Origin: Bacillota bacterium
GTDB lineage: Bacteria; Bacillota; Bacilli; ZCTH02-B2
Assembly (NCBI GenBank): GCA_017577895.1
Contig: PKQY01000030.1
Span: 1-22,930 of the forward strand
DNA: 22,930 bases
Direction: 5' to 3'
Both the position numbers and the translations under genes were made by a program. The notes beneath the pieces are model-generated. The model saw only the letters and a program-made list of their open reading frames with translations. It ran no database searches and was not told where the DNA came from. Below, piece after piece: positions 6,097 through 13,149 of the stretch (the stretch's first letter is position 1; the number at the start of each line of letters is the position of its first letter).

Positions 6097-6525
6097 GTGG
6101 ATGCTCAAGTGCGGCGGCAGTTACAGGAACGAAAACGGCAATGGCCGATGCGGCTGACGGCATGGTTTTTGTTATTTTGCGGATGGGCCTTGACGTTGCA
6201 AGGGCTCTACGGATTGATGCGGCAAGCGTTGGTCCGGGTGACGGTTGGTCAGGTGGCGTATTTGATCGTTGCTCCGATTTTGCTGCTAGGGCTTTTGGAG
6301 TTGCTCGTGACCATCAACGATAGGCCGCGATCCCAACGGCGACGGGCCTATGTCGCATTGGCGGCTGTCGGGACGGTGTTGGCGGCCGGCTTGGTCGGAT
6401 GGTATGCCATGGATGGCGGTGACGGGCTGCAAGAACCGCTGGTAGCCATGACCCCTTGGACGAGCGTGGCCGCGGGGGCGTTCATCGTCCTCGTAGGGTA
6501 CCGTCTGTTCCGTCGGCACGGTTGA
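6097..6525 (+). CDS. integral membrane protein with four predicted helices, function unknown
   Basis: A 142-residue protein. The start is placed at GTG 6097 because AGGGAGG (6081-6087) lies 9 bases upstream; the in-frame GTG at 6070 would lie inside the previous gene and has no site. A basic N-terminus (residues 1-19) is followed by predicted membrane helices at about 20-40, 52-73, 84-105 and 120-137, with a basic loop NDRPRSQRRR (74-83) that should face the cytoplasm. No catalytic motif or transporter signature is visible. It is the second gene of a unit with the 39-residue basic protein and ends 18 bases before a bidirectional terminator shared with the convergent lipoprotein gene. Confidence 0.75.
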   Translation: MDAQVRRQLQERKRQWPMRLTAWFLLFCGWALTLQGLYGLMRQALVRVTVGQVAYLIVAPILLLGLLELLVTINDRPRSQRRRAYVALAAVGTVLAAGLVGWYAMDGGDGLQEPLVAMTPWTSVAAGAFIVLVGYRLFRRHG

Positions 6526-6542
6526 ATGAGGACACAGGAAAA

Positions 6543-6583
6543 AACCGGGCAACCCGTTTCGAAAAACGGGATGCCCGGTTGTT
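6543..6583. terminator. bidirectional terminator between converging genes
   Basis: AACCGGGCA/TGCCCGGTT and CCCGTTT/AAACGGG form a 16-bp stem with one mismatch and a short loop (6543-6580). A T-containing tail follows on the plus strand, and an A run precedes it, giving a T run on the minus strand. It serves both the membrane protein gene and the lipoprotein gene. Confidence 0.85.
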
Positions 6584-6586
6584 TGC

Positions 6587-6826
6587 TCATTGGTTTTTCA
6601 CAAGTTTCCAAATGCGCTCCAAGTGATGGTTGTAATCTTCCAGTTGTTGTTCGAGACGCTGCCGATCCCGTTTGATTTCGTTGAAGTCCAGGTGATTGGT
6701 CGCTGCAGGGTTCGACGCTTGGACGGGTTGTACGGTTGGTTCTGCAAAATCGCTGCACGCCGTTACGCTGATTGTCAGCAGGATGAGAACGACAACGGCC
6801 AATCCACGGAAGGGGCCAAACACCAC
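6587..6826 (-). CDS. small lipoprotein with coiled-coil tail, function unknown
   Basis: A 79-residue secreted lipoprotein. A hydrophobic signal (residues 8-22) ends in the lipobox VTAC with Cys24 as the lipidation site. The mature part has a short polar, proline-containing linker (to about 47) and then a charged heptad-like helix (FNEIKRDRQRLEQQLEDYN onward, 48-77). The start is GTG at 6826, six bases after AAGGGAG on the minus strand; a second GTG follows at once. It would sit on the outer face of the cytoplasmic membrane. It converges on the membrane protein gene and shares its terminator. The family is not recognised; the small size and coiled coil resemble short sporulation or germination lipoproteins, but this is only a guess. 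Confidence 0.75.
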   Translation of the reverse strand: MVFGPFRGLAVVVLILLTISVTACSDFAEPTVQPVQASNPAATNHLDFNEIKRDRQRLEQQLEDYNHHLERIWKLVKNQ

Positions 6827-7010
6827 GACCTACTCCCTTCATCGTTGGTTTATTTGTTTAGACGGATGGGACAAGGGAAATGTGTCGCCCTTTCGCAAAA
6901 AGTTCAATGTCAAATGGTGGCATTTTCTTTGAATGTTTCTTAAAATTTAAAAGGAAAATGAAGAGGACGCGGTTGCAGGTCAATGCCTCAGCTGAATAGG
7001 AGGATTGTTG

Positions 7011-7988
7011 TTGGACATGGCCACCTACACGTTTTATCCGAAGCCCCCGTACAATTTTTCTCACATGTTGCAGCGGCTGATGTATGCCCGCCATGAACTG
7101 TATCGGTTCGAGTCGGATCATTCGGTGTATCGGACGTTGACGATTCGACAGGATGAGGTTTACGGCCGAGATGGGCGGAACAGTTCGACGAGTCAGCCTT
7201 GGAAGCGCATATTGACCTATACGACTTGGAACAAAAACGTATGGGAACCGGTGTTGCGGGTCGATGTGGTGGTGGAAGACGGGACCGAGCCGCTGACGCC
7301 CCTGGAGGAACGTTGGTTGCAAAAAGCGCTGGCCCATATTTGGATGGTGGACGTCGATTTGACGCCTTATTACCGGCAGATGTCCCAGGATCGGCATCTG
7401 GCGCCGATTATCCAACGACTGGAAGGGTATCGGCCTCCCTTGGACGGTTCCTTGTTTGAATGCATGGTCAAAACGTTGATCGGACAACAGTTGAACTTGG
7501 CCTTTGCCCGCAAGCTCATTGGGCGGCTTTGTCAGTTGGCGGCGCCGCCATTCATGTGGCGGGGCGAAGCATATCCTGTCTTTCCTCAGCCGGAAGAATT
7601 GGCGGTGTTGAAAAAGGAACAATTGATGGCGATGCAGTTTAGCCGCCGCAAAGCGGACTATGTGTTGAACTTTGTCCTCGGCGTCGTCAGTCAAGATATT
7701 CCTTGGCCGACTTTGGAAGAGGCGTTGAACATGCCGGACGAAGCATTTTTTGACGCTTGGAGCGGGATTCGCGGTGTAGGACCGTGGACGGTAGAGAACG
7801 TCTTGATCTTCGGCCTAGGGCGTCCGGACCGGTTGCCGGCGTCCGATGTCGGGTTGCGCAACGCCGTCCAGAAATGGTATCGGCTGCACGAAAAACCGAC
7901 AGAAGAGCAAATGCGACATATCGGCCAGGCATGGAAACCTTGGTCCAGTTACGTGACAGCGTATCTTTGGGAAAGCATGGTTCATTAA
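7011..7988 (+). CDS. DNA-3-methyladenine glycosylase II (AlkA/YfjP-like)
   Basis: A base-excision repair enzyme that removes alkylated purines. The start is TTG 7011, seven bases after ATAGGAGG; three consecutive TTG codons and ATG 7017 are alternatives, so the N-terminus is uncertain by a few residues. The product is 325 residues. An N-terminal AlkA-like domain (to about 125) begins YTFYPKPPYNFSHMLQRL. It is followed by the glycosylase core with GSLFECMVKTLIGQQ (about 146-160). The helix-hairpin-helix GIRGVGPWTVENVLIFG (about 252-268) follows, then the catalytic aspartate Asp279 in PASDVGLRNAV. No iron-sulfur cysteine cluster is present, as expected for AlkA rather than the EndoIII branch. 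The arrangement resembles B. subtilis YfjP. Its neighbours are not repair genes apart from splB about 2 kb upstream. Confidence 0.9.
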   Translation: MDMATYTFYPKPPYNFSHMLQRLMYARHELYRFESDHSVYRTLTIRQDEVYGRDGRNSSTSQPWKRILTYTTWNKNVWEPVLRVDVVVEDGTEPLTPLEERWLQKALAHIWMVDVDLTPYYRQMSQDRHLAPIIQRLEGYRPPLDGSLFECMVKTLIGQQLNLAFARKLIGRLCQLAAPPFMWRGEAYPVFPQPEELAVLKKEQLMAMQFSRRKADYVLNFVLGVVSQDIPWPTLEEALNMPDEAFFDAWSGIRGVGPWTVENVLIFGLGRPDRLPASDVGLRNAVQKWYRLHEKPTEEQMRHIGQAWKPWSSYVTAYLWESMVH

Positions 7989-8041
7989 GTTTTTTAATTT
8001 ATGGCAACAAAAGATTTTTTTCGGAAAATCGAATCGATGGT

Positions 8042-8108
8042 TTGCGAAAGGTCTGATAATCGGTAAAATAGATTCATAAATTGATTTGCAAATTAGATCA
8101 ATGATAAA
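8042..8108 (+). promoter_or_regulatory. candidate promoters and operator-like repeat upstream of the acyl-CoA ligase gene
   Basis: Two weak sigma-A candidates are visible: TTGCGA (8042-8047) with TAAAAT (8064-8069), spacing 16; and TTGATT (8081-8086) with GATAAA (8103-8108), spacing 16. An inverted repeat ATTGAT-N11-ATCAAT (8080-8102) overlaps the second one exactly between its boxes and may be a repressor site. It does not match the FadR box. Confidence 0.35.
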
Positions 8109-8181
8109 GAAAAAAATGGTATACAGAAAATTTGTCGTACGGATACACACAGCAGTTACAGAAAAGTAAGGGAGGTTTCAA

Positions 8182-9915
8182 ATGGGAGAAAAAATTTGGC
8201 TGAAACATTATTCGGACAAAGTCCGTTCATCGATACCGTATCCGGAAAAGTCGTTGGGCGAATTGTTTTTGGAGTCCGCCGAACGATACAAGGAACGGAT
8301 TGCCATTCATTTTATGGGCAAGCAATTGACGTACGGCCAATTAAGGGATGAGGTGTTCAAGTTTGCCCAAGTGTTGTCCCAGTTGGGCGTCAAGCAAGGG
8401 GATCGGGTGTCATTGATGCTGGCCAACACCCCGCAGAGCATTATCGCCTATTATGCGGTGCTTTTGTTGGGGGGAATCGTTGTTCAGACGAACCCGATGT
8501 ACACCGAGCGGGAATTGGAGCACCAGTTGAACGACGCCGGAGTGGAAACGATTCTGGCATTGGATCTCGTCTATCCCCGGGTGTCGAAAGTCAGCAGCAA
8601 GACACCGTTGAAGCGCATCATTTATACGAGTATCAAAGATTATTTGCCGTTTCCCAAAAATTTGCTTTATCCGCTGAAGCAAAAAAAGGACGGCATGTGG
8701 CATGACATTCCGTACGGCAATGGGGTTTACGCTTACGCGCAACTGATGAAAGCGGCAAAAGCCGAACGGCCGCAACCGGTGTCCATCAACCCGAAAGAAG
8801 ATGTGGCACTGCTGCAATACACCGGCGGGACGACCGGTTTGCCCAAAGGCGTCATGTTGACCCACTACAATTTGGTAGCCAACACGTTACAATGTATCGA
8901 ATGGCAAGAAAAGGACTTGAACGGCGAGCAAGAACGGGTGCTGGCGGTGTTGCCGTTCTTCCATGTCTACGGCATGACCGTGGTTATGAACTTGAGCATC
9001 GCCACCGGGGCCATGATGATTTTGTTGCCGCGGTTTGATGTGAAAGAAGTTTTGGAAACGATTCAAAAAATGAAGCCGACCCAGTTTCCCGGAGCACCGA
9101 CGATGTACATCGGCTTGCTCAATCACCCGGATGTGGGGCGGTACGACTTGTCTTCCGTCAGTGTCTGTTTGAGCGGTTCCGCTCCGTTAGCGCCGGAGGT
9201 GCAAAAGCAGTTTGAGAAACTGACCAGCGGCGGACGGCTCGTGGAAGGATACGGATTGACGGAAGCTTCACCGGTGACCCACTGCAACCCGATTTACGGC
9301 TTGCGCAAGATCGGTAGTATCGGCGTGCCTTGGCCGGATACCGAAGCCCGCATTGTCGACGAAGAAGGCAACGATGTGCCCATTGGGGAAGTGGGAGAAC
9401 TCATCATCCGGGGACCGCAAGTGATGAAAGGCTATTGGAATCGTCCGGAAGAAACCGCGAACACGTTGCGGGACGGGTGGCTCTATACCGGCGATATGGC
9501 GAAAATGGACGAAGACGGCTATTTTTACATCGTTGACCGGAAAAAAGACATGATCATCGCCGGCGGGTTTAACATTTACCCGCGGGAAGTGGAAGACGTG
9601 TTGTTCGAACATCCGGCAGTCAAGGAAGCGGCAGTCGTCGGAGTGCCGGATCCGTATCGCGGCGAAACAGTGAAAGCATTTATCGTGTTGAAAGAGGGGC
9701 ACAGCGTTACAGAAGAAGAATTGGATCAGTTTTGCCGGCAAAATTTAGCGGCTTACAAGGTGCCGCGGATTTATGAATTCCGCAAGGAATTGCCGAAGAC
9801 GATGGTGGGCAAAGTATTACGCCGTCATTTGAAAGAAGAAGAGCGGGTCAAAATGCAGGCTCAGGTTGCTTCTGCCCAAAACGAGTCGGCTTCTGCCGAA
9901 TCGCAGGAACAATAA
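8182..9915 (+). CDS. lcfA: long-chain fatty-acid--CoA ligase
   Basis: A 577-residue AMP-forming acyl-CoA synthetase that activates fatty acids with ATP and CoA for beta-oxidation. The phosphate-binding loop YTGGTTGLPKG is at 213-223, the YGLTE motif at 357-361, the FACS signature region DGWLYTGDMAKMDEDGYFYI at 431-450 (TGD at 436-438), GGFNIYP at 461-467, and the adenylation lysine Lys544 in PKTMVGKVLRR. The length and signature fit the LcfA/FadD branch. An AAGGGAGG ribosome site precedes the ATG. A dispensable-looking Gln/Ala/Ser-rich tail ends the protein. In B. subtilis lcfA heads the operon lcfA-fadR-fadB-etfB-etfA; here three unrelated genes separate it from fadR. A strong terminator follows. 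Confidence 0.93.
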   Translation: MGEKIWLKHYSDKVRSSIPYPEKSLGELFLESAERYKERIAIHFMGKQLTYGQLRDEVFKFAQVLSQLGVKQGDRVSLMLANTPQSIIAYYAVLLLGGIVVQTNPMYTERELEHQLNDAGVETILALDLVYPRVSKVSSKTPLKRIIYTSIKDYLPFPKNLLYPLKQKKDGMWHDIPYGNGVYAYAQLMKAAKAERPQPVSINPKEDVALLQYTGGTTGLPKGVMLTHYNLVANTLQCIEWQEKDLNGEQERVLAVLPFFHVYGMTVVMNLSIATGAMMILLPRFDVKEVLETIQKMKPTQFPGAPTMYIGLLNHPDVGRYDLSSVSVCLSGSAPLAPEVQKQFEKLTSGGRLVEGYGLTEASPVTHCNPIYGLRKIGSIGVPWPDTEARIVDEEGNDVPIGEVGELIIRGPQVMKGYWNRPEETANTLRDGWLYTGDMAKMDEDGYFYIVDRKKDMIIAGGFNIYPREVEDVLFEHPAVKEAAVVGVPDPYRGETVKAFIVLKEGHSVTEEELDQFCRQNLAAYKVPRIYEFRKELPKTMVGKVLRRHLKEEERVKMQAQVASAQNESASAESQEQ

Positions 9916-9948
9916 TTTTCATTGGAGAAATCATATTGGAAAATGAAT

Positions 9949-9993
9949 AAAGGCGGCCTGTATGTTGGCATACAAGGCGCCTTTCCTTTTTCT
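9949..9993 (+). terminator. intrinsic terminator after lcfA
   Basis: A long hairpin in which AAAGGCGGCCTGTATG (9949-9964) pairs with CATACAAGGCGCCTTT (9969-9984) with small bulges and a 4-base loop, followed by CCTTTTT. Confidence 0.8.
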
Positions 9994-10017
9994 TTCATCG
10001 ACAGGAGGACAAGCGAG

Positions 10018-10641
10018 ATGGACATCGACGTTCAATCCATGACCCGACGGGAACGATACTTGTTGTTGGCCAATCTCATTGTTCCCCGTCCCATTGCTTG
10101 GGTGACATCGATGGGGGAGGATGGGACCATCAACGCGGCACCGTTCAGCTTTTTCAATGTCATGTCGGCGACACCGCCCGTTCTCGGTTTCAGTGTGGGC
10201 GGTTGGAAAGACACGGTCCGTAACATTTTGGCGACAAAGGAATACGTGATTAACATCGTGCCGGAGGAGCAAGCGGAAGCCATGAACATCACGGCCATTG
10301 AGTTCCCGTCGGGGGAAAGCGAATTGCCCCACGCCGGCTTGACGGTCGTTCCCAGCCGCTGCGTGCGTGTTCCAGCCATTGCCCAATCGCCCATTCATAT
10401 CGAATGCCGGTATCGGGACATGATCAAACTGGCGGCAGAAGGAAAGGAAAACTACTGGGTGATGGGGGATGTGGTGCATGTTGGCATTGACGATGCGGTG
10501 TGGGACAATGGCCGCATCCGGTACGACGTGCTGAAACCCCTGGGCCGCTTGGGGGGAAGCTGGTATACGCGGATTGGGGAACAGACCTTGCTTTCGATGA
10601 AGCGGATCTCGTATGCTGATTGGAAAGAGGAAAGAAGGTGA
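10018..10641 (+). CDS. flavin reductase-like FMN-binding split-barrel protein
   Basis: A 207-residue protein of the flavin-reductase-like (split barrel) family, which binds FMN and often reduces flavin with NAD(P)H. ATG 10018 follows AGGAGG (10003-10008) by 9 bases; a longer upstream frame runs through the lcfA terminator and is rejected. Family features: PRPIAWVTSMGEDGTINAAP near residues 22-41, FSFFNVMSATPPVLGFSVG after it, and KDTVRNI shortly downstream. The specific partner is unknown. The fused MsrA-MsrB gene starts 5 bases after its stop, so the two share a message; a redox link is an attractive inference but not shown by sequence. Confidence 0.85.
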   Translation: MDIDVQSMTRRERYLLLANLIVPRPIAWVTSMGEDGTINAAPFSFFNVMSATPPVLGFSVGGWKDTVRNILATKEYVINIVPEEQAEAMNITAIEFPSGESELPHAGLTVVPSRCVRVPAIAQSPIHIECRYRDMIKLAAEGKENYWVMGDVVHVGIDDAVWDNGRIRYDVLKPLGRLGGSWYTRIGEQTLLSMKRISYADWKEERR

Positions 10642-10646
10642 ATGGC

Positions 10647-11621
10647 ATGGGAAATGGGCGGTATGAACTGGCCACCTTTGCCGGCGGATGTTTTTGGTGC
10701 ATGGTGTCTCCGTTTGACAAATGGCCCGGCGTCATTCGGGTCGTTTCGGGATACACGGGGGGACATAAGGAAAATCCGACGTATGAAGAAGTGTGTGCCG
10801 GCACGACGGGCCATTACGAAGCGGTCCAGATCACGTTTGATCCGGAGCAAATTTCTTATGAGGAGCTGCTAGACATTTTTTGGCGCCAAATTGATCCGAC
10901 CGACCCCGGCGGCCAGTTTCACGACCGGGGCGATTCGTACCGGACAGCGATTTTTTACCACAACGAAGAACAACGCCGCCTGGCGGAAGCCTCCAAACAA
11001 GCCTTGGAAGCCAGCGGCAAATTCGACAAGCCCATTGTGACGGCCATTTTGCCGGCAGGGCCTTTCTATCCGGCGGAAGAGTATCATCAAGACTACTACA
11101 AGAAAAATCCGGTGCATTATACGGCTTACAAAAAAGGTTCGGGCCGTGCTGCGTTTATCCAAAAACATTGGGGCGAGGAAGAAAGAGAAGCATTGCGCCG
11201 GCGGTTGACGCCGTTGCAATATGAGGTGACGCAAAACAACGGGACGGAGCCGCCGTTTCGCAATCCGTATTGGAACAACACCAAACCGGGCATTTACGTC
11301 GATGTCGTGACCGGGGAGCCGTTGTTCAGCACGTTGGACCAGTTCGAAGCGGGATGCGGCTGGCCCAGTTTTACCCGTCCGCTGCACGACGAGCTCATTG
11401 AAAAGCGGCTGGACACGAGCCACAACATGGTGCGCATCGAAGTGCGGAGCAAAAGTTCCAATTCCCACCTGGGCCACGTCTTTGACGACGGTCCCCCGCC
11501 AACAGGACTACGATACTGCATCAATTCGGCAGCGTTGCGTTTTATCCCGTTGGAAAAGATGGAAGAAGAAGGATACGGTGCTTATCTCTCGTTGTTCCGG
11601 CGGCAGAAAGATCAACAGTAG
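10647..11621 (+). CDS. msrAB: fused peptide methionine sulfoxide reductase MsrA-MsrB
   Basis: A 324-residue bifunctional repair enzyme reducing both S- and R-methionine sulfoxide. The MsrA domain (about 5-165) has its catalytic cysteine Cys15 in GGCFWC, with GYTGGH at 36-41 and GHYEAV at 55-60. The MsrB domain (about 185-318) has Cys237 in EAGCGWPSF, SNSHLGHVFDDGP (271-283) and the catalytic Cys291 in RYCINSAALRF. The paired CxxC zinc motifs of some MsrB proteins are absent. ATG 10647 is chosen because GAAGG lies 8 bases upstream; TTG 10620 and GTG 10638 are in-frame alternatives that overlap the previous gene. There is no signal peptide, so it acts in the cytoplasm. It is followed by a terminator. 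Confidence 0.93.
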   Translation: MGNGRYELATFAGGCFWCMVSPFDKWPGVIRVVSGYTGGHKENPTYEEVCAGTTGHYEAVQITFDPEQISYEELLDIFWRQIDPTDPGGQFHDRGDSYRTAIFYHNEEQRRLAEASKQALEASGKFDKPIVTAILPAGPFYPAEEYHQDYYKKNPVHYTAYKKGSGRAAFIQKHWGEEEREALRRRLTPLQYEVTQNNGTEPPFRNPYWNNTKPGIYVDVVTGEPLFSTLDQFEAGCGWPSFTRPLHDELIEKRLDTSHNMVRIEVRSKSSNSHLGHVFDDGPPPTGLRYCINSAALRFIPLEKMEEEGYGAYLSLFRRQKDQQ

Positions 11622-11654
11622 CCGGATCGAATCCGTGACAAAATGATGACGTAT

Positions 11655-11690
11655 GAGCGCATCCATTTGCTTTTTGGGCGCTCTTTTTTT
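11655..11690 (+). terminator. intrinsic terminator after msrAB
   Basis: GAGCGC (11655-11660) and GCGCTC (11678-11683) enclose a 17-base loop and are followed by seven T. Confidence 0.75.
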
Positions 11691-11742
11691 ATTGTTGAAA
11701 GTTGAAAGGGACGGCGATGTTTGGAAAGGAGTGGAAGTCACC

Positions 11743-12282
11743 GTGTCGCGGGAGCAAAACCAATCATCCCGTAAATACATGCCGTTGGTCGTCCTTTTGT
11801 CGGTGGTCATTTACGCGATCATTTTCATTTTGTACGTCATGCCGAAGCCGCAAAATGTTGCCCAAATGGACTTGACGTTCTTGCCCATGTTGAATGCCAT
11901 TTTCAACAGTTTTACCTTCTTATTTCTGCTGTTGGCGTTGGTCTACATTCGCAAAAAAAATGTCACCATGCACAAGCGGTTCATTTGGGCGGCTTTTGCG
12001 ACGACGACGTTGTTTTTGTTGACGTATACGGTGTACCATTCGCTGGCGCCGTCGACGCCGTACGGCGGTGAAGGAGTGTTGAGGTACATTTACTATTTTA
12101 TCTTGATCACCCACATCGTCCTGGCTGCCGTTATTGTGCCCATTGCATTGGTGACATTGTTTCGCGGCGTTTTTATGGAGGTGGAGAAGCACAAAAAACT
12201 GGCCCGCTGGACGATGCCGCTTTGGTTGTACGTCAGTTTGAGCGGCGTGTTGGTCTACATTTTCATTTCCCCCTATTATTAA
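11743..12282 (+). CDS. DUF420 membrane protein (YozB/CtaM-like)
   Basis: A 179-residue membrane protein with five predicted helices (about 13-33, 46-69, 79-101, 114-140, 158-176). Histidines at 77 (TMHKRF), 99 (TVYHSL), 124 (ITHIVLA) and 150 (EKHKKLARW) lie at helix ends, as in the DUF420 family. The family is represented by B. subtilis YozB and Staphylococcus CtaM; CtaM is needed for maturation of heme-copper terminal oxidase. The start is GTG 11743, with AAAGGAG about 11 bases upstream; GTG 11731 is an alternative, and the ATG at 11653 lies inside the preceding terminator. No cytochrome oxidase genes are adjacent. The role in respiration is inferred from the family. Confidence 0.82.
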   Translation: MSREQNQSSRKYMPLVVLLSVVIYAIIFILYVMPKPQNVAQMDLTFLPMLNAIFNSFTFLFLLLALVYIRKKNVTMHKRFIWAAFATTTLFLLTYTVYHSLAPSTPYGGEGVLRYIYYFILITHIVLAAVIVPIALVTLFRGVFMEVEKHKKLARWTMPLWLYVSLSGVLVYIFISPYY

Positions 12283-12320
12283 TTTTTTAAAAAATCGTCA
12301 ATTTAGTGTTGAGCGGTTCA

Positions 12321-12349
12321 TTGACAAGTGACACCTTTCCGGCTACACT
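12321..12349 (+). promoter_or_regulatory. sigma-A promoter of the fadR-etfB-etfA unit
   Basis: A perfect -35 TTGACA (12321-12326), a 17-base spacer and a -10 TACACT (12344-12349). Transcription should start near 12356, inside the FadR box. Confidence 0.8.
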
Positions 12350-12352
12350 TTT

Positions 12353-12370
12353 TGAATGAATAGTCATTCA
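12353..12370 (+). promoter_or_regulatory. FadR operator
   Basis: TGAATGAATAGTCATTCA is a full match to the B. subtilis FadR consensus TGAATGAMTANTCATTCA. It begins 4 bases after the -10 box and covers the expected start site, so bound FadR would block transcription of its own operon; long-chain acyl-CoA releases FadR in Bacillus. Confidence 0.9.
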
Positions 12371-12427
12371 CCCGGCCGTTAATGGTATTTATAAGGGTAA
12401 TTCATCATTGCAAAGGGGCTTGTTTGA

Positions 12428-13063
12428 ATGGCCAAGCGCACAGGGGGAAAATACCAAGCGATCATTGAAGCGGCGGTCCGGGTCATTGCCCAACAGGGGT
12501 ATCACAATGCACAAGTGTCCAAAATCGCCAAAGAGGCCGGTGTGGCCGACGGCACCATCTATGTCTATTTCGAAAACAAGGACGATGTGTTGATCTCGGT
12601 GTTCAGCGAGAAGATGGGCCAGTTTATCGAGGCCATCCGGCGCAAAATGGAACCGCTGTCGTCGGTGAAGGAGAAGTTGCACTGCCTCATCAGCATGCAT
12701 TTTGGCAACATGGCGAAAAACAAAGATTACGCCATCGTGACACAGATCGAATTGCGCCAGTCCAATCCCGTCGTGCAAGAGGGGATTGGAAAAACATTAA
12801 AAAAATATTTTGATTTAATCGACGAACTCATAGAAGAAGGGAAAAAAGAAGGTCTTTTTCCAGAAGAGCTGGACAACCGTTTGGCCCGGAAAATGATCTT
12901 TGGCACCTTGGATCAAGTGGTGACCGCCTGGATTATGAAAGGTGCCAAGTATGATTTGACGAGCAGTGTGGATCCCGTGTACGAATTGTTATTATACGGG
13001 CTGACGGGGCAGAATAGCCAAGAAAGGAAAAGTGATGACCAGAATTCAACAATCCTGTCTTAA
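12428..13063 (+). CDS. fadR: TetR-family fatty-acid regulator FadR
   Basis: A 211-residue TetR-type repressor. The N-terminal helix-turn-helix lies at about residues 27-47 (QVSKIAKEAGVADGTIYVYF), followed by an all-helical ligand domain with ISMHFGNMAKNKDYAIVTQI near 89-108. In Bacillus, FadR represses beta-oxidation genes and is inactivated by long-chain acyl-CoA. The identity is supported by a perfect FadR box directly upstream and by etfB-etfA directly downstream, as in the B. subtilis lcfA-fadR-fadB-etfB-etfA operon. An AAAGGGG ribosome site precedes the ATG. The fadB hydratase gene that normally follows is absent here. Confidence 0.92.
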   Translation: MAKRTGGKYQAIIEAAVRVIAQQGYHNAQVSKIAKEAGVADGTIYVYFENKDDVLISVFSEKMGQFIEAIRRKMEPLSSVKEKLHCLISMHFGNMAKNKDYAIVTQIELRQSNPVVQEGIGKTLKKYFDLIDELIEEGKKEGLFPEELDNRLARKMIFGTLDQVVTAWIMKGAKYDLTSSVDPVYELLLYGLTGQNSQERKSDDQNSTILS

Positions 13064-13083
13064 AACAAAATTTATGGTACAAT
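13055..13083 (+). promoter_or_regulatory. possible weak promoter between fadR and etfB
   Basis: CTGTCT (13055-13060) and TACAAT (13078-13083) are 17 bases apart. The -10 is good and the -35 is poor. It could give etfB-etfA expression independent of the fadR promoter. Confidence 0.3.
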
Positions 13084-13091
13084 AATCCTGT

Positions 13092-13128
13092 TGTTGAGCC
13101 AGAGTCCGGCGGGATTCGGCACCCAACA
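13092..13128 (+). promoter_or_regulatory. leader hairpin just upstream of etfB
   Basis: TGTTG/CAACA, GCC/GGC and GAGTCC/GGATTC stack into a single 14-bp hairpin with small bulges and a GGCG loop. It ends 6-7 bases before the etfB ribosome site GAGAGGAG without sequestering it, and no T run follows. It is likely a transcript-stabilising or processing element rather than a terminator. Confidence 0.5.
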
Positions 13129-13149
13129 TGAAAAGAGAGGAGATTGGGT

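Noticed and set aside
6908..6913. Perfect TTGACA on the minus strand upstream of the small lipoprotein gene
   Set aside because: No -10 box is present at 15-19 bases spacing, so it is not called as a promoter.
9922..10017. Upstream extension of the flavin-reductase frame
   Set aside because: The extension runs through the lcfA terminator; the AGGAGG site points clearly to ATG 10018.
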